Part shown: in pieces, positions 23,330 through 34,600 of the stretch
How positions within the stretch are numbered: the stretch's first letter is position 1
How the letters are laid out: each line of letters starts with the position of its first letter
Source of the DNA: Diphasiastrum complanatum
Taxonomy: Eukaryota; Streptophyta; Lycopodiopsida; Lycopodiales; Lycopodiaceae
DNA length: 64,000 nucleotides
Reading direction: 5' to 3'
Assembly (NCBI GenBank): GCA_029204225.1
Contig: CM055093.1
Span: forward strand, 5,607,205 to 5,671,204
Position numbers and translations under genes: made by a program
The notes under the pieces: generated by a model
What the model was told of the DNA's origin: nothing
Seen by the model: only the letters and a program-made list of their open reading frames with translations
Database searches by the model: none

Positions 23330-24033
23330 AAATGGGTAAACAATCAAACCGATAATTGGACTGTGATTGACATGGAACCTCTTTGCCAATATCATGATAT
23401 ATTGATTGACAATTGCATTGTTAGATTAGGAAATAGGACTTGGAAACATGTGGTATTCCTATGGGTTTTGCATGTTCCCCTACATGGTGTAACTAGTATC
23501 TGTCATTCTATGAATTACATTTTATGAAAAGACTCGCCAGACTTGGAAAGGTAGAATACCTACGTGCCTTCAAGCATACTTCATGTTATATTGATGATAT
23601 TTGTTTCATAAACAACACAGATGCTCTTTTGTTTCTGGACAAGGAGCAACCTCGTGTCGATGATAATGCCTTACGGATCTATCCCTTGGAGTACCTCACC
23701 ATAGAAGATGATGATGCTTCAGATAATACAGTCAATTTTTTGAATATTACCACTATCTTTAATTCTTTATCAGGTATGTTTCATATGAAAAAAATTGACA
23801 AGCAAAGGAAACTTCTGTTTTCGTTTTTCCAATATATACACTTGACTACCAATAGGCTGATTATGAACTTGTATAAAGTTATTGTCGCTCAAATTATTGC
23901 CGCCATGTACTGTTGTAGCGAACAGGATACTTTTATGGATGAGGTCAGAAACGTTATTCTTGCTTTTCAATGTAATGGCTTCATGAGAGGAAGATTGTAT
24001 GAGATTATAAACAATCTATTTAATATCTTTTAA
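23330..24033 (+). pseudogene. YIDD-type reverse transcriptase remnant, family unassigned
   Basis: The frame 23524-24033 (169 residues) has the RT catalytic box HTSCYIDDICFINN. Just upstream, in the same frame, lies a motif B-like GIPMGFACSPTWCN (about 23453-23494) with an in-frame TAG following. After the box come VNFLNITTIF and a charged FHMKKIDKQRKL segment, then a helical region ending in FQCNGFM. This is not the YVDD of Copia, the gypsy palm or plant L1. It resembles RT-like proteins with a GIPMG and YIDD pair known from scattered eukaryotes, and the C-terminal order is Penelope-like. No endonuclease domain was seen. The N-terminal half is missing or unrecognised. Confidence 0.6.
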
Positions 24034-24399
24034 TTCTATCTTGTTTTGGTAGAATTATCTTGATCAAACTAGTGATTTTGTGTGTAGAATTGTCTACAAA
24101 TTTGACAAGTGATTTGTGTGCAACTACTATTGGCCTAGATCCACATTTAGGATTATAATTAGATTTTAAATTTTCACAACTACCACTTGTGAACCTCGTA
24201 TATCTTCTTTCTAAGATTTTGTGAGTGGCGTGCTTGCAAATATTCATCAGAGATCGGACACACGTGGTAGCCACTTGTTTAGAGTCTTGCACAACATGTC
24301 ACTTACATGTGAGTGTAACATTAATGTGTGAAGAGGTGAAATTTAACAATATTAGATGTATATATGCATGTACATTGAAATTTGATGATTTTTTTAAAA
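24034..24399. other. No gene seen
   Basis: AT-rich spacer between the RT remnant and the CACTA remnant; nothing recognised on either strand. Confidence 0.4.
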
Positions 24400-25180
24400 G
24401 AAACAATTTTTTTTCTTACTAGAGCACTCTTTGTATCTAGGAAAGTCATGCATAGTCCACATTAAAGTCCTCTTCAGTGTGAAGTCTCTTTGTCTACATG
24501 ATCTTGACATATCGATCACTTGAATTTCTTGCCACAAGATCTTAAGCTCTTCTATCAAGGGAGCCATATATACATCCATATTTTTTTGTCTTATACTTCC
24601 CTAGAATAAGAAGGGCAAGCATAAGGTGTCCCTTTTTTATACTTAGCCAAGGAGAAGTGTTACTATTCACCAAGACAAAGGCCAAGTGGACCATGATTTG
24701 GAGTGCAATCCAAATGGATTCACACCATCCATCGCCAATCCTAGATGTAGATGTCAAGGCTCATCCCTAAACTCGTGTAACGTATCATCTACATGCTTCC
24801 ATGTTGGGGACAATTAGTAGGCATTCTCATGATATCATCAGTTGAATGATTGGTCAAATGTCATGTCATAAGCTATGCTATGGACTTGCACTTAAACATA
24901 TGTTGTATCTTGGATATGATCAGAAAGTGTCTCACCACCTTGGTGAGTATGGTGTCTCCTTGTAAATCTTGTCTATAATGATGATCCCCACAACATGGAC
25001 ATGTGCTCACCCCCTCAAACTCGTCTTGATAAAGAATGCAATCATTGGGACATGCATGAATACTTTTGTAATCCATGTTGACCGACAACAGCCTTTTCTT
25101 GTCTTCTTGTCTTGACATAGCCATGGTATTATTTGGCGGCAACAACAATTTTTGAAAAAAAAAAATGGTCACATCATCAT
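24400..25180 (-). pseudogene. CACTA (En/Spm) TNP2-like transposase fragment
   Basis: The minus-strand frame 24873-25172 contains HACPNDCILYQDEFEG and TCPCCGDHHY, the cysteine-rich region typical of plant TNP2 transposases. Further frames at 24542-24757 and 24394-24579 continue the family in order: a DGWCESI/NPFGL-type segment, an SPWLSIKKGHLMLALLI segment and VYMAPLIEELKILW. TNP2 is the catalytic transposase of CACTA elements. Frame changes and stops break it, and no CACTA terminal repeat was found near it. Confidence 0.85.
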
Positions 25181-25551
25181 TTTTTTAATTGGCATGTGTG
25201 TGGTGTTGCATACTATATGAAGTACAAAACAAAATTTGGATTGAACATAATATCAAACGGTAAGCTAGCTCACTTGAATCAATCTCTTTGAAAAAGAAGA
25301 GTGTGAACTTACCATTTACACCCATCCACAATGCCAAACCTATGGCTAAAATAATAGATCAAACACAAAGTAGAAAACAATATATAAGTCTACCAAATTA
25401 AATAGAAGGCATATCACTAAGATTATTACTCTAGATTTTGTTAATCAGGATCTTAATTCAATATCATCTATTAACACATCCAAATACACCACATAACTCC
25501 CAACATATCCCATATGTCTTATCCTGTACCTTAAATTATAGCACATCACAT
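25181..25551. other. No gene seen
   Basis: AT-rich sequence upstream of the CACTA fragment; nothing recognised. Confidence 0.4.
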
Positions 25552-26360
25552 TGTTGGAGGGTTTGCGGATTCCAAGGTAACCCTAACCCTAGTTAAAAAG
25601 TGAGAGCAATCATGTGTAAGTCCAACCCAATGATCACACAGTTATTTGATCAATTAGAAAGTCAATAAAAGGACTTTAGGCCTTTATGCAGGACTTTTAA
25701 TGTCGTAGGACCTAAATGTCAAGTTAGTGAATAAAGTTGGGTTTCCCTCCAATTTTGGATGGTTCTCACTCTTTTTAAAATTTGAATAATTAGGGAGGCA
25801 GAAATGGACCAATAGGATTCAAAGGTCAGGGTACTCCTCTCTACTATAAGAAGGGACCAACTCGAGTTTCCTACACATGTACATATCTTCATTTCAATAA
25901 AGCAGATTGGTGCTCTTGTGAAATGAATTTATGAATGTCCTTGCTCTCTATCACTTTTCCTCCATCTCTCATGCTTTATTTGTGTTTGCTAATTGTTGGA
26001 TTTTATTGTTATTGGGATTGCATGTTTTTATACTTTTTATGAGAAAGGAAGGGAGAGAGAGAAAGAGTAAGCTATCTTCATTGTGGATCTTAGTGTTAAT
26101 GATTGTAGAGTTAATGCTTAGGGTTAATGGATGTTAGAGTTAGATGCGGATGTTCCATTCATGCTGAAATCTGAAATATGCTACCGCTCTTGGTATGGCC
26201 ATATTTCGCTAAGGACATGGAATAGTCCTAATATGGTAGACCGGCCCTCCAGTGTACGAGATTATTGGTCACGCCTAGATTTTATTCCACATTGAGGCCT
26301 GTTGGTGACTAATGACCTTGAGAGGACCCAAACACTCTAATTGAGACATATGGAGTAGTG
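25552..26360 (+). repeat. LTR-like block (tentative)
   Basis: It starts TGTTGGAGGG. Like 10758-11545 it has an ACCAATAGGATT stretch shortly before a TATA-like CTACTATAAGAAGG (about 25840), then a leader with GAGAGAGA. Sequence similarity between the two blocks is patchy, and the right edge is unknown. Confidence 0.3.
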
Positions 26361-27959
26361 CATGTACGTGTGACTAATATAGACAGGAGGTATGCATGAA
26401 GAGTTGTGACCTATTTATAGTTGACCTGCATGGGAATTGCATGTGCTCATGCATAGGATCCTACTCTCTATATATTTAGGTAGTGATTATTCCGTCGATG
26501 ACTTGGTCTAGGTTATCTGATGAGCTCTTCTCCTCTTGCTGTCACATTGGCATAGCTTGGGGGCTAGATTCAAGAGGATTCTCTAGGAGGGATCTAGGAT
26601 TGGTTGGGTGGTTTTGCTCCATAGTCTCTCTTGTGTTTTCCTATCCTCATCTTAGGGGATTGTCCTTAGCCCTCTTGCTGCCCAATCTAAATCAAACTGT
26701 CCAATCCATTATGGACTCATGCAAATCATTCATCTTAAAAAATAGATTTGAACAAGAAAGTGGAACTACCCAAGTAGACCATTCTATTTCAAATGGAAAA
26801 TTTTCAAGGCTTCAGAAAATAAGAATGAAGTCCACACTAATTTACAGCATCTCTAGCAAAATCAAACAAGGAGAAGAGCACTCTACCACCAAGTTTGAAA
26901 AGCATGTTCAAAACAAGAAAAGTGAATTCAGACCCAATTTTCCCTTGAAAAAAAAGCACTCCAACCGGGATGTGAATCCAAGTGCGTTCCAATTCCGATT
27001 TGATGTGTGTTTGAGACATGCCGCCTCTGAGAAGAGTTAGGTAAGAGGTTTGGAGGTGTAAGCAAAATGAAAGCTATAGAGGGCTGCGATTATGCAAACA
27101 AATTTGTTGTAAGGGTTAGATGACCTTGCAGAAGAGTTGCATGATTGAGAATTCGTTTTGAAACCTTTGTTCAAAAGTGAGGTTTGAGAGAGGATCGTTG
27201 TAAGGCAAGTAAAACAGTTGGAATGATGTGTAAACTTGCTATAGTATTTCCCAACGGCTGGAACATCTGGTTGGTGCAAGGGGATCGCTACCCTGCAAAC
27301 GAACTAGGTGAGCTTGAAACCTACTTTCTAGAGGTCCGAATGTGCCCTCTAATCTGGATTCCTGCTTGTATGTGAATGAAAGAGAGATTAGAAGGCTGAT
27401 TCGTGTTGTAGAAGGCAACCGATGGTAGCTAAGGTGAATCCGACGTGCGTAGAGCGTATTGGATGAACCTGAAAATGCGCGACCTACTAGAAAGACCTCT
27501 CTCCCTCAGGACCTGCTTGAAGGATCTCTCTCTCACGCGCTTGGACAGCCACCCTTTCATGTGTGATGACGGCTAGAAAAGATCAATACCTAAAAAAATT
27601 TAGGTTTTGAGAAGCCTTTTCCCTTTTGTGCTTGGGTTGGGTATTTTGGAGTTGAGAGACCGCAATTTATAAAATTGCATGAGTGTGCATGCTGGTCAAC
27701 CGAGGTTTTTAAGAGCTTGACGTGTCATGACTTCAAAAATGGTTCCAAAAGTGATTTTGGGAACTCGAGATATTTGAGTTACTAGTTTCAAGTGAGAGGA
27801 ATTTCGACTCCTTTGGACATGTGTGTCAAAGCAGTAAACTCGGTTTCAGATATTGTTTTCCGGTAAGAGGTAGAAAGAATTTGGTTTTTTTCTTCTCAGT
27901 GGACAATTTGCATGTATAAAGTCCACTTCAACTTGACAATTACTTGTAAACCTAGCATT
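26361..27959. other. No supported gene; one open frame of 185 codons
   Basis: The plus-strand frame 26483-27040 has no family features I recognise, and its amino acid mix is not distinctive. The rest of the stretch is noncoding by eye. It may be an untranslated or LTR part of a neighbouring element. Confidence 0.35.
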
Positions 27960-28902
27960 TTGAGAACTTAATACTGGAGGCTATGTGCAAGGAGGAGCTT
28001 GCTTTAGGCCTTCCAAGGTCCTTAGCAAAGGAGGAACAGGTTTTGTGAAGCATGTGCACTATCCGAGGCACATAAGAAGGCTTTTCCAAGTTCTATCACA
28101 AAAAAATCTCATCCTCTTCAGCTAATACATTCGGATGTTCACTTTGCTAGCACTAAGTCAAATGGTGGAGCTTCGATATTTGTAACATTCATAGATGACT
28201 TTTCAAGATATTGTTGTGTTTTCTTGTTTTCTTTATGCAATGATCTCAATAAAGCAAATTGATTCATCAATGACATAAGAGAAGTAAGTATCAAGTGTTT
28301 GTTGAGAAGCATCATAATCAAAGCATAAAGATATTTAGAAGTGATAATGGATGAGAATATATCTCCAATAAGTTCAAAGATCTTTGTGAGGAAGAGGGAA
28401 TAAAAAAGCAGCTATCTTGTCCCTACACCCCTCAATAAACTGGGGTGGCCGAGAGGAGAAGTAGAACATTATGTGAATGTTCTAAAGCCTTGAGATTAGA
28501 TGCATGCTTGCCAAAGTCATTTTGGGGTGAGTCACTTGTGCCAATTATTTGATCAATAGAGTTTCATGTAAATCTATTGATGAAAAAACTCCTTATGAAC
28601 TTTTGTATGGAAGAAAGCCTAATCTCAAGCACTTGAAAGTTTTTGAATGTACTTGTTATATGTGCATGAACCTTTGGAGAACAAAGGGTATCAGGCTTGG
28701 ATATGGCAACTCAAGTAAGGGATACAAGGTATATCTTCCATCCTTGGATAAGTTTGTGGTGCCTAGAGAGAGAGTGCCTAGAGATGTAATCTTTGATGAA
28801 TACAAGATGCACAAACTTGATGATGGCTCAACCATCTCAACAATCAAGAGGAGATTTTAAGGAGGATCTTGAACCAAGTCAACCTTCCACACCTAGAAGA
28901 TC
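27960..28902 (+). pseudogene. Copia (B-like): integrase remnant
   Basis: In broken plus-strand frames this shows a pre-integrase segment (ELALGLPRSLAKEEQ), an rve core with a DDFSRYC segment, FRSDNG, a TGVAERRSRTLCE glutamate segment, and the intact C-terminal frame 28549-28860 (KTPYELLYGRKPNLKHLKVF). At least four stops or frame changes interrupt it. It ends in the integrase-RT linker exactly where the inverted RT segment begins. Confidence 0.85.
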
Positions 28903-29738
28903 ATCTTAAACTCCTTTAGCAAACTTTGAGCATAGTTTGTTTGACAAATGAAGATAGAATCAAACCCTCTAATGACTTCTATGCCCAAAATATAATAAAG
29001 ATCACCTAGATCTACCATTTTAAATTCTAATGAAAGATCTACCTTGAATCTTTTGATTCCAACAATACTATCACCACTAAGGATGACTACAATACCATGA
29101 TCATCAAACTTAAGGTACAAGCTAGGATCACATTCACTTTGAGAGAAACCAAGTGAAACAAGATAATCATGTAGTCTTGAGTTCCAAGACCTAGAGGCTT
29201 GCTTCAAGCCATAGATGCTCCTTTGTAGATGACAAACCTTGTTCTCCAATCTGAGTTTGATGAATCCTTGGGGCTGCTCCATGAAGATGTCTTCCTCCAA
29301 GAATCCATTAAAAAATACATTTGACACATCCATTTGACAAAGCATCCATCCAAAATGAGAGGCAAGAGCAAAAGTTAGCCTTATTGTGACCATCTTGGCC
29401 ACGGGTGCAAAAGCCTCTACATAATCTATGCCCTCCACTTGAGCATATCCCTTGGAAACTAGCCTTGCCTTGTGTTTGCTTATGCTTCCATTTGAATTTA
29501 GCTTGAGTTTGAACACCCATTTACATCCTATCACATTCTTAGGTGGTCTATCAACAAGGATCCAAGTGCATTATACTCATCTAGCATAGCTTGGTACCAA
29601 TTTTTTGAGCTCAAAGCATCTTCTACATTTGAAGGTTCATCAAAACTTGACATAAGAGCAAAAGAAGTGGATGGATTAACTCGGCTTGCTACCCCCTGCC
29701 TTCATATGTGAGCCTTGTTGGCTCCATTCTTACCCCAA
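28902..29738 (-). pseudogene. Copia RT segment, inverted within its own element
   Basis: The minus-strand frame 28893-29534 is a Copia RT: GCKWVFKLKLNSNGSISKHK, the VEAFAPVAKMVTIR stretch, DVSNVFFNGFLEED, YGLKQASRSWNSRLHDY, and YILGIEVIR. The catalytic YVDD box reads ILSGDSIVG, so the enzyme is dead. Upstream minus-strand sequence to 29738 supplies the linker and RT N-terminus. The flanking integrase (left) and the RT end plus RNase H (right) of the same element type are on the plus strand, and the inverted piece covers just the part missing between them. Confidence 0.85.
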
Positions 29739-30460
29739 GATTACAAGTATGTAGAAACTTCTATGGAACAAGATGTAAAAGTGTCTAATAAAGATGATGG
29801 AAGATCCTTCATGGACATCACTTTATATAGATAACTTATAGGCTCCTTAATGTGAATTACTATTACTAGACCTGATCTTAGCTTTAGTGTATGTAGATTG
29901 AGTCAATACATGCAAAATCTATTGAACATTCATCGAAAGAAAACTAAAAGGATCTTGAGGTACATTTCGAGTACACTAGACTTTGGTATTCTCTATGGAG
30001 GAGATGTAATTGACTTGCATGCCTATAAGTGATTCAGATTTTGCAGGTGACAATAGAGATAGAAGATCAACAAGTGCATATGCAACCTTCATAGGTGATG
30101 GAATAGTTTCTTGGCTATCAAATAATCTCACTCTCTTCAACCGAGGCCAAGTACAAGGCACTTACAACAACAACCAAAGAAGTGTTTTGGATCAAGAGAC
30201 CATTGGTGGAGCTAAGGATTATGGATCTAAAAGATGTACCAATCATCCATAATAACAACATTTCAGCTCAACATCTTGCATCAAATCCAATTTTTCATGC
30301 AAGATCCAAGAACATAGAGATTTGTCATCACTTTGTGAGAGAAATGGTTCAAGCAAAAGAGATCTCTTTGAAACATGTATCAAGTAGTGAGTGTGTGGCT
30401 GATGTACTCACTAAGCCTCTTCAAAGAGCAGCATTCATAAAGTTAAGAACCTTTGAGTGA
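29739..30460 (+). pseudogene. Copia (B-like): RT C-terminus and RNase H
   Basis: The plus strand resumes with a KYVETSMEQDVK segment, then LIGSLMCITITRPDLSFSV, then the RNase H region SDSDFAGDNRDRRSTSAYAT, and in the last frame (30182-30460) NIEICHHFVREMVQAKEISL and VADVLTKPLQRAAF. These are the last RT residues and RNase H of Copia, which removes RNA from the RNA-DNA hybrid. Several frame changes break it. Confidence 0.85.
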
Positions 30461-30499
30461 TTAGTAGATCTATGTTAGATCCAAATTAGTTGTGAGGAG

Positions 30500-31445
30500 T
30501 GTTAAAATTCACAAGGTAATTTGGACCGATTTTGGTCATATGTATTGTAATTGGCAAGATGGCCAGGTAATTGGATGCCATACATGCCAAATAGCATAGG
30601 ATGCTTTTCCAAAAGCTTTATTCAACATGTTACATTGTGATGGCACCTTTGAAAGGAGGCCAAAAAGTGCATAGATAGGGTAGAAAGAAAATAGGACCCA
30701 AGAATAACATGTTTTTCATTATTTTTGGATCTTGAAAGCTAGACCCCTAATTAGGGTGGATCCAATGACCTATTAGGTTAAATATTAGGGCTAGGTTATG
30801 TTCAGTTCAAAGAAGCCCTAAAATGCTCAAATGCGAGCTACTTATGTGTAAATATGTGATGATTTCTCCATCAATTTATGAGTAAAAAATTGGTTTTCCT
30901 TCTATCAATGTTGTCGGTGATCCATATGCTTGATATTTGATATTTGATTTGAGTTCTTTGCATTTGTGGGATTGATTAGCAAGTTAAGATACTATACTCT
31001 GCCTGTGGCAGTCCGTACATTCACACGTGAAGAAAATTGCAAGATTTTGAGCCTTGTAGTGGAGTTCAAGCCAAGGGAAAGCTAGGAAATAGTAAATTGG
31101 ATGGTGTTTTTGCCATAGGATCTCAATTAGATCCATTCAAGGTGCTTCCTCCATCATTTCAAACATTTATTGGAGTCGTTTTGCTGCAATTTCAACAAGA
31201 CCAATCAAATTTAGAGGTTGTAAGAGCTCTAATCATATTGCTTGTTGACTACCTCTTGGAGCTTCAGTCGCTATTAGAGAGTGAGAGAGAGTGATTCAAT
31301 ACTTAGTTTTTGAAGAGATTTTGAGATTCTACAAAGAGTTTTTTGCACACTCTCTCTCTCTACCCGAGAGCCACTTGTATTCTCTCTCTACTAAAATAAT
31401 GTCTTCCACAATACATCGTCTTTTGTACCAATTCTGAGCAACATT
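30500..31445 (+). repeat. 3' LTR of the Copia at 27960-30460 (right edge tentative)
   Basis: TGTTAAAATTCACAAGG begins directly after a short purine run (GTGAGGAG) 40 bases past the RNase H frame. A possible end is CAACA at about 31445. CT runs near 31350-31390 resemble LTR leader sequence. The methyltransferase stop codon, on the opposite strand, lies only about 55 bp beyond that edge. Confidence 0.5.
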
Positions 31446-31500
31446 AGGTTGTACTGCACATATCAATTAAAACTTGTGCCTTCAACCATAAAACCCTTCC

Positions 31501-31649
31501 CTACCTTTTAGTGGGAGCTGATCTTGTCTTAATAATTTTAGCAACGAAAAGCCCATTCGTGTTAGATACAAATGGATCAAATCGTAAGGTATGCATGAGA
31601 CCTCCAACTCTGCATGGCCATTCCTTGGATGCCTCAATCTGCTTCAGCT
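31501..31649 (-). CDS. NSUN methyltransferase exon 9 and stop
   Basis: It encodes residues 456-504: KQIEASKEWPCRVGG, LRFDPFVSNTNGLFVAKII and a basic tail to TAG at 31503-31501. The acceptor is TTTCAG/AGCTGAAG. Confidence 0.92.
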
Positions 31650-34600
31650 CTGAAAAGAATGGAAATGAAAATCATGATTGGAGCTGTTTTGCATTAAGCT
31701 AGAAACATATTAAAACCACGTAGAGCATTGAGTGATGACATCCATAACTGCATATCATGAAAGAAAAGATTCTCTATCAGAATAGCAATCTAGTATGCAC
31801 CCCCTCATGTGGCTTAGATTCACAGATATCCCCACTTGCAATTAATTACAACCAGCATCTGCATACCTCAATAAAAATTCAACAAGCATCACATACATGT
31901 GATTGTGCTTTCCATTATCATATGCTAAGGCTCCATGCAATGTAGACATCAATGTGATCGTCCTTTCCTTTATTATATGCTAAAACTCCATGCAATGCAG
32001 GTCTGACTGAGCATGTAACATTTTAGACTATGCAGAAACAGAAATTACAATCAGGGAAAGGAACGTCACAGAGACCATTCAAAAAATCTTAATTCTCAAA
32101 CTAAACTTTATGACCTGCCTACAAACAAAATTTTGTGTCCAAAAATAATCGCAAGGCTCATAAATGTAGTTATGAACAACTTACATTGTCATCGTCTATA
32201 AACAGGACCACACGTTGCATATCCACCATTTTTACGAAGTAAAAAAGCAAACATGTCCATCATAGCCTAAATTTTCAAGCTAGCTTATTCCAACATAGAA
32301 ATTGAGGATCCACTGATAATACCTCACCTAAAAAAAGCAAACATGTCCATCATAGCCTAAATTTTCAAGCTAGCTTATTACAACATAGAAATTGAGGATC
32401 CACTGATAATACCTCACCTGCATTTGGTTGTGCAGCAAGAAATCTTTCTACAACACTTTCGTTTTGCTGAAATGTGAAGCTGCCCTTTGTACAGATGGTA
32501 CAAGAAAACATGAAAAAATGTCATCAGAACATGTTGACATGAACACGAGTGACTAGAGCAAAAACTAATTAATTTCCCCTATGGTTAGAGAAAGAACAAT
32601 AACAAGCATGAATACTTCCAAGAAACAAGTCAAATGAAGCCAAGTTATTAGTGATCAAGAAATTGTGCTTCAAAGTGAATCATACTAAAAATCCCAGGTG
32701 CAAACTTTCTATGACGACAGCAGTTCTTTCTAAATAGCAAAATATAACATATTTTGAGCAGATCAATGGAGAGTTCCTAGAGAAAGAACACAAAAGTACC
32801 TATCAAACTTAAACGACTCACTATGCCAAAAGTATGAAAAACTAGTAACATATTGCGTAATTCTATGATGATACAGTTCAACATGAAACAGCAGTGTCAG
32901 TAACCAGAGTGCAATGGAAAAAGCTTTGAATGCTTACAGGAAAAAGATCAAATGATGCAACAGAACTTCAAACTTCAGCTGAAATTTTTTTTTATATGAA
33001 AGCCAGTTACTACTTCATATATAAAGCTCCAGCAGTTAAAGGGTTGAAATGACAGTATGTCTTGCAAGTTGGGACAAAGGTTTATGTTTTCTTTTGACAA
33101 GAGGTAAGTAAGATGGTTGGCATGAGCATACTACCTAAAAGAAATAAGCTAACATGGTCATTGTTACGGTTCCAAGGATAGTAGAATATCAAACAGAAAT
33201 ACATATATGGACGAGCTTCAATCGACTACCACTATCATCTAGCTTCTCCGTATTTTGCTTCTATCACACATCCTGATAGATACTAACAGAATGCAAGCAA
33301 AGCTATTTCGGTAAAGAAAGTTTTTCCTACAAGCCTAAATGTAAAAACTTCTAGCTTTCACTGTTGTATGAAACTTTTACAGCTGATGAGCCAGGGAATT
33401 GTCGGACCTGCACGTGCTGTAAACAAGTGATCCCCCCAGTTTTAGCAGCCGAAATCCATTCAAAAGGAGCTGCAGCTGTAAAATGCAACACAATAGATGT
33501 CGGGGTACCATTTGGAACTTGTTAATCGGCACAACGCTATGCTAATCAAGTTTGGCACAGAGTAATACTTCTCAAAGCAGCTAGATGCCTGCAATAAAAT
33601 CATGGTCAGCAGGGGAAACATTATTCTCAAAGAACAAAATGCTTCAAGTAAGTAACATCATGATTTAAATTATAGATTATTAAAGATGGCACCTTTATAT
33701 CAAAGCTTGCTGATTGAATTAACTTATCCTTAGAACTTGCTGATTAGATTTCGCATAACATACATAACATGCATTTGTGTGCATATTCTCACAGTTCCAT
33801 GCAATGGATAAAGGGTACGGATGTGAAACACAAATAAATCTGTACTTGAATCACTGATAAAATTCCTTCTAAGGTATACGTAAATTTTATTCCAGAGGAT
33901 ACAGGTGTCAATGCAAAATTAGTAAAAATGATACAGAGATCCCACTGAGAATAGCCACCTGACAAAAGTACATTCACTCACCTGAAGATCTGCTATAGAC
34001 GAAATACGCTCCACATTGAAAAATCGATGCTCAAAAGTATCCCAGCCCCATTGCTCAAATTTGCTTATGTGTTTCAGAGACCCATCATGAGTACATTCAG
34101 CATCAACCAATACCTGACAGTAGAAAAAATTATGGCATGCTATTAGAATTTGCTTTTGCATTTTTGCCAAGATCTAGTACCATTCTGCACTGCCACAAAG
34201 GCATGCATGCAGTCATAAACCTGTACAGACGTCCACTTATCAGGCTGCATTGACAGAGAGCAAGTGCAACGTGACAGCACAACCAAATCTATCAATATAT
34301 AAAGACTGCAGCGTGCAAACTTGAACTCAGAAGTGTCGATAGTCATTTCCACTTTCTGAGCTGCCATTGACAATAACCTTTCAACTCTCAGCAGGGACGC
34401 GCAAACTCCTGCTCAGCTTTTTTTAGATTTGACAGTCACTAGTTAGACATTTCTTTGGATTCAAGTTGGTGCAATTAGGAGCCTACACGAAAGGCACTTG
34501 ATATTAAATTAGGGTCAGAAAAAGATGAATTGATGTTCCAAACAACCATTGATCGATATTATGTGAACTAAAATCCGTTAACTGGGACTACTCCAAAAGG

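Noticed and set aside
26483-27040. 185-codon open frame as a host gene
   Set aside because: No family motif, no splice context, composition like translated noncoding DNA; kept only as a note.
29308-29520. Second frame opposite the inverted RT as a separate protein
   Set aside because: Same-strand shadow in another frame of the RT segment.
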